Origin: Adenophora triphylla var. japonica
Taxonomy: Eukaryota; Streptophyta; Magnoliopsida; Asterales; Campanulaceae
Assembly (NCBI GenBank): GCA_022495995.1
Contig: JAFEMH010001300.1
Coordinates: 248,001 to 312,000, forward strand
Reading direction: 5' to 3'
Length of the DNA: 64,000 bases
The notes beneath the pieces were generated by a model, which saw nothing but the letters and a program-made list of their open reading frames with translations, made no database searches and was not told the DNA's origin. Shown here one piece after another: positions 35,240 to 48,086 of this stretch. Each line of letters starts with the position of its first letter. The first letter of the stretch is position 1. Position numbers and translations under genes: made by a program.

Positions 35240-36827
35240 AGCTATGGGAGTATCTCCAAGCACAAGTGAGGCGCCAACCTCGGAACTGACCAAGCGCCCG
35301 CCTCAGATCAGTCACACCACGGCAGGAGCTACTGGACGTCAGGCGTCCGCCTCATATCTCACCAGGCGCCCGCCTCACAACGACTACACAAAGGCCACAG
35401 CTACTGCAAGCGAGGCGCACGCCCCGTGCCAGGCCAGGCGGCCGCCTCACGATCTCAGTCTTGCTACGGCAGTTTCCTAATCTGATTCCTCTTTTGTATC
35501 TTGGTAAATATCCTAGCATACATAGATTAGGAAACCTTATTTTCTTTGTATAAATCAGATCTCACAATCCTTATTGTATTAGAATAGGACTCTCCCATTG
35601 TAACTATATATTGATTGATTGTGAATACAAAAGTTGAGTTTTTCCAAAATCTTACATGGTATCAGAGCATTAAGATTCAAACCCCTCCCCCAAAATCCTC
35701 TCAATTTCGGCAGCCCTCCCATCCCTGCGATGGTCGGAGCTTCCTCCACCATTCCAAACGCTGCCCACCAAGCCATCGCTAAAACCGATGATGAACCAGC
35801 CACCACCACCTCCATCCCCAACCCGACAGCCATAACTTGGCTTCGCCAAGATCGCCCCATTCTTGGGGCTCTCATAGGAACCTTAAATCCCACCATTGCT
35901 CCCCTAGTCCACCAATCCACCCCCACTACCGCCTTCACTGCCCAAACTCGTCCATCACCCAACCATAACTCTTACCACACCACCAAACCCTCCCCACCCT
36001 CCAGCTCAAATTCCTCACCCTTCCTCTTTAAGGATAAATGCCAATACTGTCGTACCATTGGCCATGTCTTCTCCCAATGTTGCCAATTTAAGCACGACCA
36101 CCCCACCGTAAACCCCTCCCCCCTTTCATCACCAAAACCGATACCCACAACCTAACCACCACGCCCACACCGTCGCCTATCACAACCCCTCTTCCCCTCC
36201 TTCTTGGCTCATCGATAGTGGAGCAACCAATCACATCACCAATAATCTTTCCAACCTTGCCCTTCACACATCCTACAATGGCAGTGACGACGTCATTATC
36301 GGCGATAACTCTTCTCTTTCGATCTCTCACATAGGTTCCTTCTCTCTCCCCACATCCTCTTCTCTTCTTAAATTTAATAGTGTCTTACATGTCCCCCTTA
36401 TTACTCGCAATATTCTATTCGTGTCTCAATTTTGTTGTGACAACAATGCCATCATTGAATTCTCACATTCCTCCTTCCTTATCAAGGACAAAGCCACGAG
36501 TCAAACACTTATCCATGAAAGCCTTGAGGATGGCGTCTACATTTGGCATCCTCCGCCCATTCAAGCTCATTCAAGCTCTCCCTCTTCGCAGCTGTGGCAT
36601 CGTAGACTAGGACATCCCGCTTCCCCTGTTCTTAGCTTATTACGCAACAAATTTAGTTTATCTATTTCTTCTAGCTTACCTCCATGTAACTCTTGTTTTA
36701 TTAATAAAAGCTACAAGCTACCATTTGCATCCTCCTCTCTTGTCTCACACGCTCCCCTTGATCTCATATTTTCGGATGTATGGACCTCTCCAATCCATTC
36801 TCTTGACAACTTCAAATACTATGTCAA
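35240..36827 (+). mobile_element. Truncated Copia retrotransposon
   Basis: LTR end at 35656 is followed by the primer-binding site TGGTATCAGAGC (35657-35668). Gag is shortened and includes the zinc knuckle CQYCRTIGHVFSQC (about 36038-36080). In another frame follow the protease motif LIDSGATNHI (about 36208), the integrase HHCC finger (LWHRRLGHP...CNSC), and the start of the integrase core (DVWTSP). Sequence stops at about 36827, just after the first catalytic Asp. Reverse transcriptase and the 3' LTR are missing. The LTR holds GAGGCGCCCGCCTC-like motifs at 35264-35455. The left LTR boundary is approximate. Confidence 0.85.
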
Positions 36828-39800
36828 TTCGACCCTTTATCACCAAGGGTTGTTCACGGGCAGCCCGGCTTCCTGCCAATTGGTTAGGAGAAAAGCTAAT
36901 AACCTCTTCCGCTTTATGAACCCAAGCAGGGACGTGGTACACCTTGCTTAGTTCATGGATTTGGTTCCTTAGCTGTCTGGTAGAGACTGTCTCTTCTCGG
37001 ATCACATGCAACTTGGCCCTAGGAGGCCTTTGTTCTCCCTCTTCACTTTTATCATCATCTTCACTTTCCTCTTCCTTCACTTTTCGCTTGCCATCTTTCT
37101 TCATGACATAGCGGTCTAGCTTTCCCTCGTTAACCCACCTTTGGATCATTTTCTTGAGGGCGTAACAGCCTTCAGTGTTGTGACCATGGTCCTTGTGGAA
37201 ATCACAGAATTTGGAAGTGTCACGGGGAATTTGGTTTATTGCTCAACGGACGGGGTGGGGGAAGGTTCACTAGCTGCATGATCTCCGTGATGGGTTTGGT
37301 AAGAGGGGTGAAAACTTCAGGCTTTTCAGTGCTTCTTGTTCTATTCTTCCCCTTGGAACCCTTACCATTCCCATTGTCATTGTGGCGAGTACCAGCCGCT
37401 TCTGGTTCCGCCTTGTCAGATCCCCTTTTCTTGCTTTTATCCTCAGCCATAGCAATGGCATAAGCCACGTTGTACAAATCGGCCTTGGACTTAGGTTCTC
37501 GGGCGGAGAGTTCATAGATGAGGGGACCGGATCTCAATCCGAAATTGAAACAAACAATAACCTCCCTGTCATTGAGGCTTTCCTCCACTTGTTCTGCCAT
37601 TTTACGGAATCGATTGTAGTAACTGAGGGTGGTTTCATTCTTCGATTGTTCAATGTTGGCAAGGTCGGTCAACCTCATCTTCCTCCTTCCAGCAGTGGCA
37701 AAGTGGTCCAAGAACATTCTCCTCATGCCTCTCCAGCTATCGATGCACCTTTTTTCAGCTCACGGAACCAGGTCAAGGCTGTTCCAGAGAAGGTGCTCGC
37801 AAAAGCTTTACAGAGCATGTCATCAGCTTTGGTGAGGAGGTTCATGGTTTGTTCGAAACTTTGCACGTGGTCCTTCGCGTATGTGGTTCCGTTGTATTTT
37901 TCAAAACTCGGGACCTTAAAGTGAGGATTTGGTGGTGCATCAGTTATTCTCTGGGAGAATGGACGAGTGGACCAGTCGTAGTCATCATTATCAACCTTTT
38001 TTCCCATCTCCATGTCATCGAGTCTCTGTTTCTGGAGTTCCCATTGTCTGGCGTCCACTCCCTTATCAGTGCTAGAGTGAGTGCTGCATTGGGAGCTACG
38101 GGTTGACTTATCTCTGGGGCGGTCATTCACCCTACTGTGTCCCTCGTCGTTTCGGTGGCTGTCACGTTGTTTAGATGATGCTTTATCATGTCTTGGCTAT
38201 AACTCATGGCCACCAAGTATCATTTTGTATGACTCGAGAGTTCTCGGCCGTACAAATTCACAAGGACGGGGACGGGGAGAGTCTCTCCGAGGACGAGGAG
38301 AATCATGAGGGTGTCGACGTGGTCGAGGTGAGCCGGGACGACGTGGTGCCATGACGAGACGAGGAGGAGATAAACGATTGGTCAGACTGAGCCTCGTCCT
38401 TAGGTCCCGTGAGTCCACTTCTTGTTCCTTGGAACTCAACTGGCTTCTCAGGTCAACCACCTGGTCTTTCTTTTGATTGTGAGGCCGAGGACGGGGTGGA
38501 TCTCGGAGGGCCTGCTTAGGTTGTACATCAGGATCGAGGGGAGGACCTCGTCGCTCACCCTGTTCCCTTCCACGAGAGTTGCCCATCGACGGCAGCATGA
38601 ATTCAGCCATGGAATTGTCTGGATCCAATTGCAAAAGAGCAGCCTGCGTCTCATACATCCTTTGCAAAGTCTCCATCTGTCTATATAGCAAAGTACGTCG
38701 GTCAACAGGCTGAGTGCTTTCTGCTTGGTCGACGTCGGCGTTCTTCGTCGCCTTCCTTCCCATTCGTTTCCCCCTAGGACGAGTAGGACGAGGAAGGTTA
38801 GCACCTGCTCCCTCGGCAGTTGGCTGCCCCATGAAACGGAGAGTCGTGGCGAGGGGAGGTGGTCCTTCGGGCTGAGGTGGAGGAGGAGGAAGCACCTCGG
38901 CATTTGAAATGGTCCCGTTCACTTGGGTTTGCTCCTCGTTGGTAACACTCACAAATTGACCGTCCTCCATTGAAAATCAACAATTGTTAACAGCAAATTA
39001 CCAAGCGGATGAATTTCCCAATAATCACGATTTCTAGCCAAATTCGGAGCAGAATTCAACGCCAAAACGAAATCGCAGATTGCAATTTGACAACGCCAAA
39101 TTTTTCGGCCAAAACGCTAGTTCCAAGCAAAAACTGGGCAAATTTGACTAAATCTGCAGAATTCGGCCAAAATTGGAACAGAGCAAAAAACGGAACAAAT
39201 TTTTCCGTTGAATTAAGAACAAATTCAGCAAGAAACAGGCTTCACGCGAGCTTTTTTCAGGCCAAACAAAGGGTGTTTGAATCGATTCCCGACAATGGAA
39301 CCAATTGATGATGTCAAAATTGTCAAATCAGCCCAAATCCAAGCGATCGTTTGCTCCGGCGATTACTAGGCCTGAAAATAAGAGAAAACACGTAAACTAA
39401 GCTGGGGCTTGACCGACGAAGGCCCTCCGGCGTGAGAATAAGTTCACGGTTTTGGTATGAGAAACTAAATTGACAGAGTTTCTGTATGTAAAAAATAATG
39501 TACCAAATAATGTGCTATATGACTTGTATTTATAGGGATAGATTGACAGAATCCATGTTGAACTTGAATTGTAAAGAGATAAGATATAATCTTTGGAGGA
39601 TTATATCTGTTAAGGAATCCTTATTGAATCGGGATTGTAGGAGGTAGTTATAATTCTGATGAGATTATAACTGTTGAATCCTTGTTTAAATATGATTGTT
39701 ACAACTGCTGCAGGATAGCCGAGGGACACAAATTTCTTATCTCGGCATTTGCATGTAGGTCGAGATGCATTATTTTGCTTCCTCGTCAATTGATGATCTG

Positions 39801-40165
39801 CCGACATGTGGATATGCCGAGACGCATGATTTTGTCTCCTCGTCATATGATGATATGCCGAGGTGTGAACTTTTCTCTCCTCGTCATTCATGACCTCACG
39901 GAACATGATGAGCTGGGGATATGAAGAGCCGTTGACAAATATTAAGGCCGAGAAAGATACCTCTCGACATACGAGAAAGGTATCCTCGGCACTCATAAGG
40001 GGCATTTATACTGACATGTTGGGCCTAGATTAGCCTTGTTGATGACGATATACAAGACTGAGGAAGCCCATTGTTGTTTCTCGTACCCTGGAGATGGATT
40101 ATGTTTAGGGCCCAATCCATTTAGGCTTGATCCGGACAAACCCATGTTCGTATCTCGATTTATAC
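36828..40165 (-). mobile_element. Truncated Tat/Ogre-like gypsy element
   Basis: Lies in the opposite orientation to the Copia and abuts it. The 5' LTR appears to lie at about 39310-40165 and contains CCTCCGGCGTGAGAATAAG. A TGG-starting putative primer-binding site (minus strand) lies near 39285-39306. Only gag follows; the element is cut at about 36828 before protease and RT. LTR limits are estimates. Confidence 0.7.
36842..38970 (-). pseudogene. Gypsy gag, broken into four frames
   Basis: Pieces at 38970-38197 (MEDGQFVSV start; Pro- and Arg-rich), 38130-37723 (gag core with FEKYNGTTYAKDHVQSFEQ and GTALTWFREL), 37726-37220 (RRMFLDHFATAGRRK, LYNVAYAIAMAEDKSK, basic tail) and 37149-36842. The order and content fit Tat/Ogre-type gag. 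At least three frame changes or stops separate the pieces, so no full product is expected. Confidence 0.8.
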
Positions 40166-40399
40166 TGTTCATTCCTAAAATTTTTGCCTGTAGTTTTGGA
40201 AAAACTCATTTAGAAAATTAATTGTCTTTTCTACATTGTAGTTATAATATGAATTATTTTTACTAAACATTTGTTTTTCGTACCTTTTTAATACCATATC
40301 CAATAGTTACATTTTTTAATAAAAAATGACAAAATATTTAATTTTAAATAAAAAAGACAGATTTTTGAGAGGAAATAAAGTATAAAAAATTAATACATA

Positions 40400-40700
40400 C
40401 CCCCTCCGTCTCAGAATTTCCGTCACCATTTTTAGCCCAGCACACGCAAATTAATAAAATAGGTGGGAAGAAAAAATGTTGTGAGTGTAATTTGAAAATA
40501 GGAGAGAGAATTAGTGGAGGAAATAGTAAATTTAAAAAGTGTTGTGAGTGTAATAGTAAATTAGTAAAGAGAATGAGTGGAGAAAATAGTAAATGGGTGT
40601 AATAGAATATTAATAAAATATTTTCATTTTAAAAAATGTAAAACTTCAAACGAGACGCCATTTTGAATAAAAATTAAAAGATTTTTTGGTGCGGAGGGAG
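40400..40700. mobile_element. Stowaway MITE
   Basis: Ends CCCCCTCCGTCTCAGAATTT and GGTGCGGAGGGAG with TA duplications; 301 bp, non-coding. About 1.1 kb upstream of the HSF start. Confidence 0.8.
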
Positions 40701-40702
40701 TA

Positions 40703-41797
40703 CAACCCAAACGGTCCCATACTCCCATACAGTATCGTGATGGTCCAGATATAACTGTCCCAAATCCAATATAAAGTGATGATAATGTTATGCTCCCAAA
40801 TTATATCACATGTAGCACCATCTACCAGACAAAAAGGAGAAAAAGGTCCTTTAAAAAGTCCAACCTAATCATTTTCACCCTCTCCAAAAACTATATTTTG
40901 GTCACTAAACTATACAACAATTTCTAATATTCCTTCTCTTTTATTTATTTATGTTTTGATTGTCACCATTAAACTTTTACGTGTACTTTTTTTATTGTCA
41001 CCCTTTGTTTATTAAATCGTCACTACATCAAGATTCTAAAAAACGTTAGACGTCAAAGCTAAGCCTACCGCCTGTAGTAATTAGCCAAGACCTAGAAGGG
41101 AACTAGACGGGGCCGATAATTAGATATAATTTACGACATTTTGGTGAAATGGAACTGAAAATGTCAAATAGATAATTTAAATATAAACAATAATAAATTT
41201 AATGAAATTTTCTACTGAAAATTAAAATTACTAGGTGAGACCTATACGAATTTGAAGTTAATTGCACTGTTTTAATAGAAACTTTATTGTGATATCTCGT
41301 CTAAGGTAAGTTTGTAGTTAATCACGGTATTTTATAACTGTATACGGGCCGTTTGATGGCCCTTTTTAGCGTTGGATAGGATTATTAGTCCAATAAGTTT
41401 GATATTTAGTAGATTAAATACAACCTGACGATCAATTTTTAGAAACTTTCCTAACTCATAATAAGTTTTCGATGCCTTTGTTAACTTAAGGGGGAAATAT
41501 CCTGCCATTTTACATGCACGTGAATGGGGTGATGTAGCAAATTTTTTTTAGATTTTGACAATTGTACGAAATGGTGATATTGAAAAAGAAAGGTAAAAGT
41601 GCAATGGTCATATTCGAAAAATAAATAGTTTAGCGGGGAAACTGAAAATTGTCTTATAGACTAATGGCTAAAATATTAGTTTGGCCTTCACATTTCTCTC
41701 CCACTCCGCAACTGACCAAATTATCAAACCGGATCACCGTCGCCCCCCGCCCTATACAACCACCCTAATCTCCCTACTTATCAACTCCATTTGTTTG
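40703..41797 (+). other. HSFA1 upstream region
   Basis: About 1.1 kb of AT-rich DNA with no ORF of note. The last 100 bp turn C-rich (a leader-like CCGCCCTATACAACC stretch). I see no convincing TATA box at a fixed distance. Confidence 0.4.
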
Positions 41798-41827
41798 ATG
41801 CTCGCCGTCTTCTCGGTGTCTAATTGA
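41798..41827 (+). promoter_or_regulatory. Nine-codon upstream ORF in the HSFA1 leader
   Basis: ATG at 41798 opens MLAVFSVSN and stops with TGA at 41825-41827, one nucleotide before the main ATG at 41829. If within the mRNA it could limit or couple initiation of the factor. That the leader includes it is inferred from its closeness. Confidence 0.6.
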
Positions 41828-41828
41828 C

Positions 41829-44800
41829 ATGGAAGTTGCTGCTGCTGTTGCTAATGGCGCCACCGTGGACGGCGCTCAGACGGCACCACTACAGCCTGTA
41901 CCTGTGCCGGCTCCGGCTCCAATTCCGAACGCGAATGCTCCGCCGCCGTTCCTGGTCAAGACGTACGATATGGTTGATGATCCTTCTACCGATAAAATCG
42001 TGTCGTGGAGTGCTACTAACAATAGCTTCGTGGTGTGGGACCCACCGGAGTTTGCTAGGGACCTTTTGCCCAAGTTCTTCAAGCATAATAACTTCTCCAG
42101 CTTCGTTCGCCAGTTGAATACTTACGTATGGGTTTCAATCTTTCTTATATTACTGTTATTGTTGATTTGCTCTATTTATTTTGACTTATTTTGTGAATCA
42201 TATGATTGATTTTGATGTGGTTGTGTATGTTGTGTTTTAAGCATTTACTGTGTGCATGTTCATTCAATTAATTGAAGAAGACAAAATTGTACAAGGTTAG
42301 GTATCACGAATCATATGTTCCAATTTTAACGCTCAATAAAGGTGTCATTGATCTGAGATTGCTTGATTGGTCATGCACCTATGATTTACTTGTGGGGTTC
42401 ATTAAGCTCGCCAATTAAAAATATACACATTAGCTGTGATAATGATTACTTTGGGTGAGTGTTGCTTAAGATAATATTGCAGGCTAGGAAAGAGAAATGC
42501 GTAATTTGATTTTAGGTAATTTTGAGGAGTTGTATCACTTACTACTGACATCTAGGGTAAAATTTGTGCATTTTGACTTTTCTTTCGAGTTAGTTAGTTT
42601 GTAGGGGGAAGGGGATTTATCCTTCTTTGTTTTTCTTATGTGAAAACCCTTAAGCTGTGAGTTTGGACAGTATCATTACAATTTCATGCAACTGTGGCAA
42701 ACTGAAATGTTGTAGATTGAAAAAACCAGGATAGAATGCATTCAACGTGAACATATCAACTCCTGCGTAGCCATTGGAACTGCTGGAAAAGAGTAAAATG
42801 GAGATATGTTTTTGTTAAAGTATCCATTTTAACTTGATTGTTACATTTATGGGGGATGGAACTTAGTTTCTTTTAACCTAAAAAGAGATTTAAAGTTATC
42901 ATCTGTACTTGGCAAGGGAGGGAGGAGGATTGGACTTTTAAGGGTTTGGAAATTGGCTGTTGGTGTGAGAGAAAATTTCTCTGTGTGGTTTCCTCTATTC
43001 GCTAATATACTTGATTAGAACACAAAACTTTATGTTATGCTCTGGGGAATTAGTAAGTGATTCTGCCAGCCATCTTCTCTCGTCATTGAATTTTGTTGAC
43101 TCAAGGGCACATCTAATATAATTAGAAGCATCATAAGTATGATTGCTTGAAGCTCCTTACTACCTACTACTCTAACCCGTCTAATGTGGAATTACTGGGT
43201 TGGACCTGTTAGCTGCCTGAGCATGTCTGCTGGTTGCTATAGGTCGCAAGCAATTGGGTCATAACTGTTTTTCTTGAAAGGGGTTCTTGCTCTGTCTGTA
43301 CATTAATAAGAGCATTAGCTTGCTCACGCAACACTTCATCATTGGGCCATTAAGTGTGGTGGTCATTACCTTATTGAATTGAATGATCCTTTCTTGTGCG
43401 CATATGAATTAGCTGTGTTTGGTGGGACCAGTTGCATTTCTCCTTCATCTTGTCAGCTAGGCGACATGCACCATCAATGAATGGGACATGCAACTGATTC
43501 CATATTCTAACCTCTGATCCAGAACCTTCAGTGGTACCAAATCCGGGGCTCAATGCGGTAGATCTGGTAGCCCTCTTGTAGTTAGTTCTTGGTACTAGCT
43601 TGACCTTGTCCCTACCCCGAGGTACCTCAAGGTTAGTGAGCACTGGTTGTAGGGACACATTCTAGTAGCTTCTACGTTTCTAACGGCAACTTAAGAAGGC
43701 AATAGCCCGCTGGTTAGTTCGCAAGTTGTTTTGCCATGTTTTTTGGTTTGCGGGGCAGCTTCTCTACGAGTTGGCCAAATGGCATGTGTGGATCACATGT
43801 CTAGATATGGCTCGTGGAGGTCACACATTATGTCAGTGTAGGACCCTACTCTATAGACCCTACTCTATTAAATATGAAGACTAATTTTCAAATTCATTTT
43901 AGTTTTTGTTAGTATTGGGTGTAATATGGATTCTGGAATTCTTAAAATGGTAAGGATGAAAACAATGGGGACCCATTGAGTCATATCATAGAATAAGGAG
44001 TCGGTGAAATTGGAGAACGCTAGACCAAATTAAACAAAAAAAGGATTATCTTTTGGTTCGTTGAACAAATAAAACATGCGTATACAAGAGCACATAGTTG
44101 TGTCTCCTGTGTGTGTAGCCACAGATACTCATAAATATGATCCTCTGTATGCTGGCTAAATTACGTTCATAGTTTTGCAGTCTGCTACTTTACGCGCAGC
44201 CTAATAGAAATCAGGGAATATGAATACCTTTTTTGTGGGACTGGATTTTACGGTGTTTCTTTTGTCACTTCACTAGTCGGCACAGTAAAAAACTGTTTTA
44301 TGCTGATTTTGATGAACTATTACAGCTTTTGGTTCTTTTAAATTCTAGGAAACAGCACCAAGTATTTGATTTGTGATTTTATTGATAAAGGGGATAATCT
44401 GTGTCCCTCTTTTGTTAATTATGATCATGAAGTCTTGAGTTGGATGCTTTATTAGTCTAATCTCTTGCGAGATGGCAACAATTGCAGATTTTGAATTAAG
44501 TGGCCAGGACGGTAAGCAAGCAATCTTTCTGCAAATGGTACTATTATTGGATTTGGATGAGAAGTTAAGTGGCGATTGAGATGTCTTTGGTTATGGTATG
44601 AAAATATTATGAGGTTAATATTCGTCTTCACAAAATTTTGTTTGTTTTGGTGAGGAGGTAGTAGTGTATTAGAGGTTAATTCATTTGTAATATTTGTAGA
44701 ATCTCAGGCTTTATAAAATTTGGTAGGATAGATGTGCAATTATCTACTCAAAGGGGTGGGCGAGTAGGTTTTATTGAATGTTATTCATCAAGTTATGAAT

Positions 44801-47669
44801 CTCGTTCATCTAATAAAGAATAGATGTCATGCATGGTGAAGCTCATGTAAGTTTGGGCTCATGAAGGTGCATTCCTCTGATGGATCATGACTTTGTTTGG
44901 AAAATATCAGAACAGATGACTGTTTCAGTTCTCCCTTTATGGATCTTGGTTGAGATTGGGTTGAGTGTGTCCTTTTTTGGTTGGAAAATGGTTTTTGGAC
45001 GTCTACTCGAGGATATCATTCCAGTTTTGTTTATTAATATCAGAACAGATGGCTTTTTCAGTGCTCCTTTTATTTGCACCTAATTGGTTGTTCCTGGATT
45101 TCACTCTAATAAGAGCAATTGATGAGCTTCAATGCAATGGTAAGGTAACTCCATTGCGGCTTTGATTTTTCTGGATTACTTGGGGTTAGTTAAAAATTGG
45201 TCAGTACTTGAGGGGCTCTCTCAGTTAAACCAAAATGTAGATGAGGTAGTTGTTTAGCATGCTACAAAGATTATGCTTGCTTTGATCTTAGATAGAGAGT
45301 GAGCCGCCCATCATACCACTGGACATCCATGCCCAAATGAAGGATTAGAGGGTAGTTGTGGTCTTGGGGGCATGGGTGCATTCTATGATCAAAAACACTG
45401 AGCGTAAGATCTTACTACCTAAATATATATCAACTTCTGTTTACTAATAATCCCTCCGTCCCAAAATGAATGTCCAAAAAAATATATATTCCAATTTGCT
45501 CTTTATCAAGAGCAAATTTGATTTTTTTTGGGATCGAGGGATTATTATTATTGTTTATCTTGTAATGTATGGAAGAATCCTGCCCTTTCACCTGAATTAA
45601 TCTCACCCAAAGGAGTCACGATCTTCTGTTTTTTATCTCAAAATGCCTAATATGGTGAGGGTATGTTAATTGTTTCCTTGAAATTGCTGCTCCTATATTT
45701 GTAACATCAAAATCATGTGGAAAAAACAACATTGGAACCTTTATTCTATTATTAATTTTTGATAGAAACAACGTTGGAACTTTAAAAGCTCTGAAAAACC
45801 AAGCCTTATATCACATAGGGCATCCCTTTTAAAGTACTTCTAGAGAATGTAGAAATTAAATGACATATTTCTTGCTTCGTTAAATAAACAGTATGTGACC
45901 ATTCAAATGCTTTCATTTTTATTATTTCTCCGGGCCTCTATGCTCGCAAACTCAGAAAGTCAGGCCTCTTCCAATTTGTTAGCCATCTATAGTATAAATG
46001 GGAACTTGTCCTTGATACAGTACTATGAACAGTACCAACTGTCAAATTTCCCATTTTGCCCTCACTAAGTTGTCTCTTTCCCATTTTGCCCTTAAAAAAA
46101 TATTTTTTTTTAAATAAAAAAAAACGTGTCCTCGGACACGGGCTTAATTAAAAAAAAAAAAAGTGTCCTCGGACACGGGCTTTTACTAGTTTTTAATATT
46201 CTCAAGTTGTTCCATGTCATTCCCATCTAAAAACACTCACAAGTTATTCAATGTTTTTGTGGCAATATATGTGTAATGTGATTAGTGAAAACCCCAACAG
46301 AAGTAGGGAATGAAGAAAGATGTATAAATATCTAAGGTAATTCGGTCTTATTCTCACCTCTTACTTTCTTTTCCATTATATTTGGTCCGCCCATTTCTAA
46401 CTTGATTTCTGTTACATTATATTTGGTGTGACCACTTTTAACTTAAGTTCTTCCGTTGGATCTATTATGTTCTAAATTAATGTTGAGTTCTCTACGATCA
46501 CTGCTGGTAAATTTTTATTTCCTACGCCTAACTTTCCCTTTTGGGGCTGTCATTAACAGGGGTTTAGGAAGATGGACCCGGACCGCTGGGAGTTTGCAAA
46601 TGAGGGATTTCTACGTGGTCAGAAGCACCTACTTAAAACCATCATTCGACGAAAGCCAGCACAGGGACACAGTCAACAGCCTCACACACACAACTCAACA
46701 TCAGGTGCGTGTGTCGAGGTGGGGAAATTTGGCCTCGAAGAAGAAGTTGAGAGGTTAAAGAGGGACAAAAATGTCTTAATGCAGGAGCTTGTCAGGTTAA
46801 GGCAGCAACAGCAAACCACTGACACTCAGCTGAAGGCAATGGTGAACCTTCTTCAGGGAATGGAGCAAAGGCAACAACAAATGATGTCATTTTTAGCCAA
46901 GGCTGTTAACAGTCCTGGCTTTTTACAGCAGTTTGTGCAGCAACAAAACGAGAGCACTAGGCTCATTACCGAAGGCAACAAGAAACGTAGGCTCAAGCAG
47001 GATGAAGTGGGTGCAAATAACCATTCTTCTGTTGGCTCCTCCGATGGACAAATTGTAAAGTACAAGCCAGCGATGAATGATTCAGCTCAAGCAATGCTTA
47101 GGCAGATCATGAAAATGGATAATGGGTCGACCCGTAGCTCAGGAGTGACACTTCAGGAGGTCCCACCAAGTTCATTGCAGCCATATATAAATCCCGAAGT
47201 GCCTGCATCAAATCCATTTCCAGACATTATAGGCCCACTAGCTACAGGTCAGGAGTTACCCATTTTGCCTGAGCTCTCAGCTCTTCCAGAAATGGTTCAA
47301 GAAAACAGTATTAATATCCCCACTGAAAATTACATGCAACCGGAAACAGAAAATGGTGCATTCCCTGATCCAAATTCAGGGGATGAGATGCTTTCTTTAG
47401 ATATTGGGAGTTTCTCTCCTGATACGGAGATGGATTGGGTGGAGATTGAAAAGTTATTGAATTCAAGTGACCCGTCATGGGACTCGCTACTTGAACAGGG
47501 CCCGCAAACCAGTGAGAGTACGGATGAAATGGAATCTGTCCTTGCAGAGAACCATGTTGCCCAGGGAAAGGAAGCAAAACCATTGGAGAACAGAAGTTCC
47601 AGCAAGGTTCAGATGCAAGAGCTTACAGAGCAGATGGGGCTTCTTTCCTCTCAAACCAGAAAAACTTGA
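41829..47669 (+). CDS. HSFA1: Heat-stress transcription factor, class A1
   Basis: Exons 41829-42125 and 46560-47669 join to 468 residues; the 4.4-kb intron splits the DNA-binding domain after RQLNTY, the conserved HSF position. DNA-binding domain about 38-132 ([34 protein letters not shown]). HR-A/B coiled coil about 152-215 with the class A spacing, NLS NKKRRLK about 239-245, AHA-type acidic activator [10 protein letters not shown] about 403-412, C-terminal export signal [10 protein letters not shown] about 454-463. Class A1 factors are the master activators of the heat response: they trimerise and bind heat-shock elements. The start ATG has a strong context (G at -3 and +4). Which A1 subtype it is cannot be told here. 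No lesions seen. Confidence 0.95.
45450..45542. mobile_element. Short Stowaway-like MITE
   Basis: Ends ATCCCTCCGTCCCAAAATG and TTGGGATCGAGGGAT. The centre is a palindrome around CTCTTTATCAAGAG. Resembles the copy at 51.3 kb. Confidence 0.7.
45986..46189 (+). mobile_element. Mini-Helitron in the HSFA1 intron
   Basis: Starts TCTATAGTATAAATGGGAAC after A and ends CTAG (46186-46189) before T, as Helitrons do. The 3' hairpin GTGTCCTCGGACAC occurs twice (46126-46139 and 46163-46176). 204 bp, non-coding. The 5' end matches that of the Helitron at 16.4 kb. Confidence 0.7.
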
Positions 47670-48086
47670 GCTTGATGTTGTTTTACTAAGTAAACATGTA
47701 TCAGAAATCATTCAGAGGTAAATTAAGATAAGTAATTACATTAATCTTTATTATCCCCACATCTTTACCCTTCCCCAAACCCAAACCTAAACCTTTAAAT
47801 AGCAAAGGGAAATGTTGTTTGTACATTTTCCATCCTGGCTTCATATGCGGGTTTCATTTCGTTCTAGTTTTTACTATCCTGGTTTTTGGCTCTAATTTTT
47901 GCAGGCATCTCAAATTTTTTTTTTTTTTTTTTTTTTAAAGTACTGATCTTTGAATTTCATTTAAGGATATGTTTAGAGAAAGATTGTAGATAAACTGAAA
48001 AGAAAAAAAAAAGATTTTTTTTTTTTTACAAAATGAATGATTAAGATGAATTAAGTAACCGGTGGGACTGGTATATATTTCAAATT
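47670..48086 (+). other. HSFA1 3' region
   Basis: AT-rich 3' flank with a 20-plus T tract at about 47917-47936. Probably the 3' UTR and terminator; no polyadenylation site can be fixed by eye. Confidence 0.4.

Larger units (their letters stand above)
42126..46559 (+). other. HSFA1 intron
   Basis: A 4.4-kb intron with GT (GTATGG) and AG (CATTAACAG) borders. It contains a Stowaway-like MITE at 45450-45542 and a mini-Helitron at 45986-46189, with no other recognised element or gene. Confidence 0.85.

Noticed and set aside
35244..35480. A 78-codon open frame at the Copia LTR
   Set aside because: It lies over the GC-rich palindrome cluster of the LTR and has no protein homology I recognise.
37239..38907. 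Several plus-strand open frames opposite the gypsy gag
   Set aside because: Shadow frames of the minus-strand gag; no recognisable domain.
43371..43658. A 95-codon minus-strand open frame in the HSFA1 intron
   Set aside because: No recognisable domain, no splice partners, and the surrounding intron shows no coding character.
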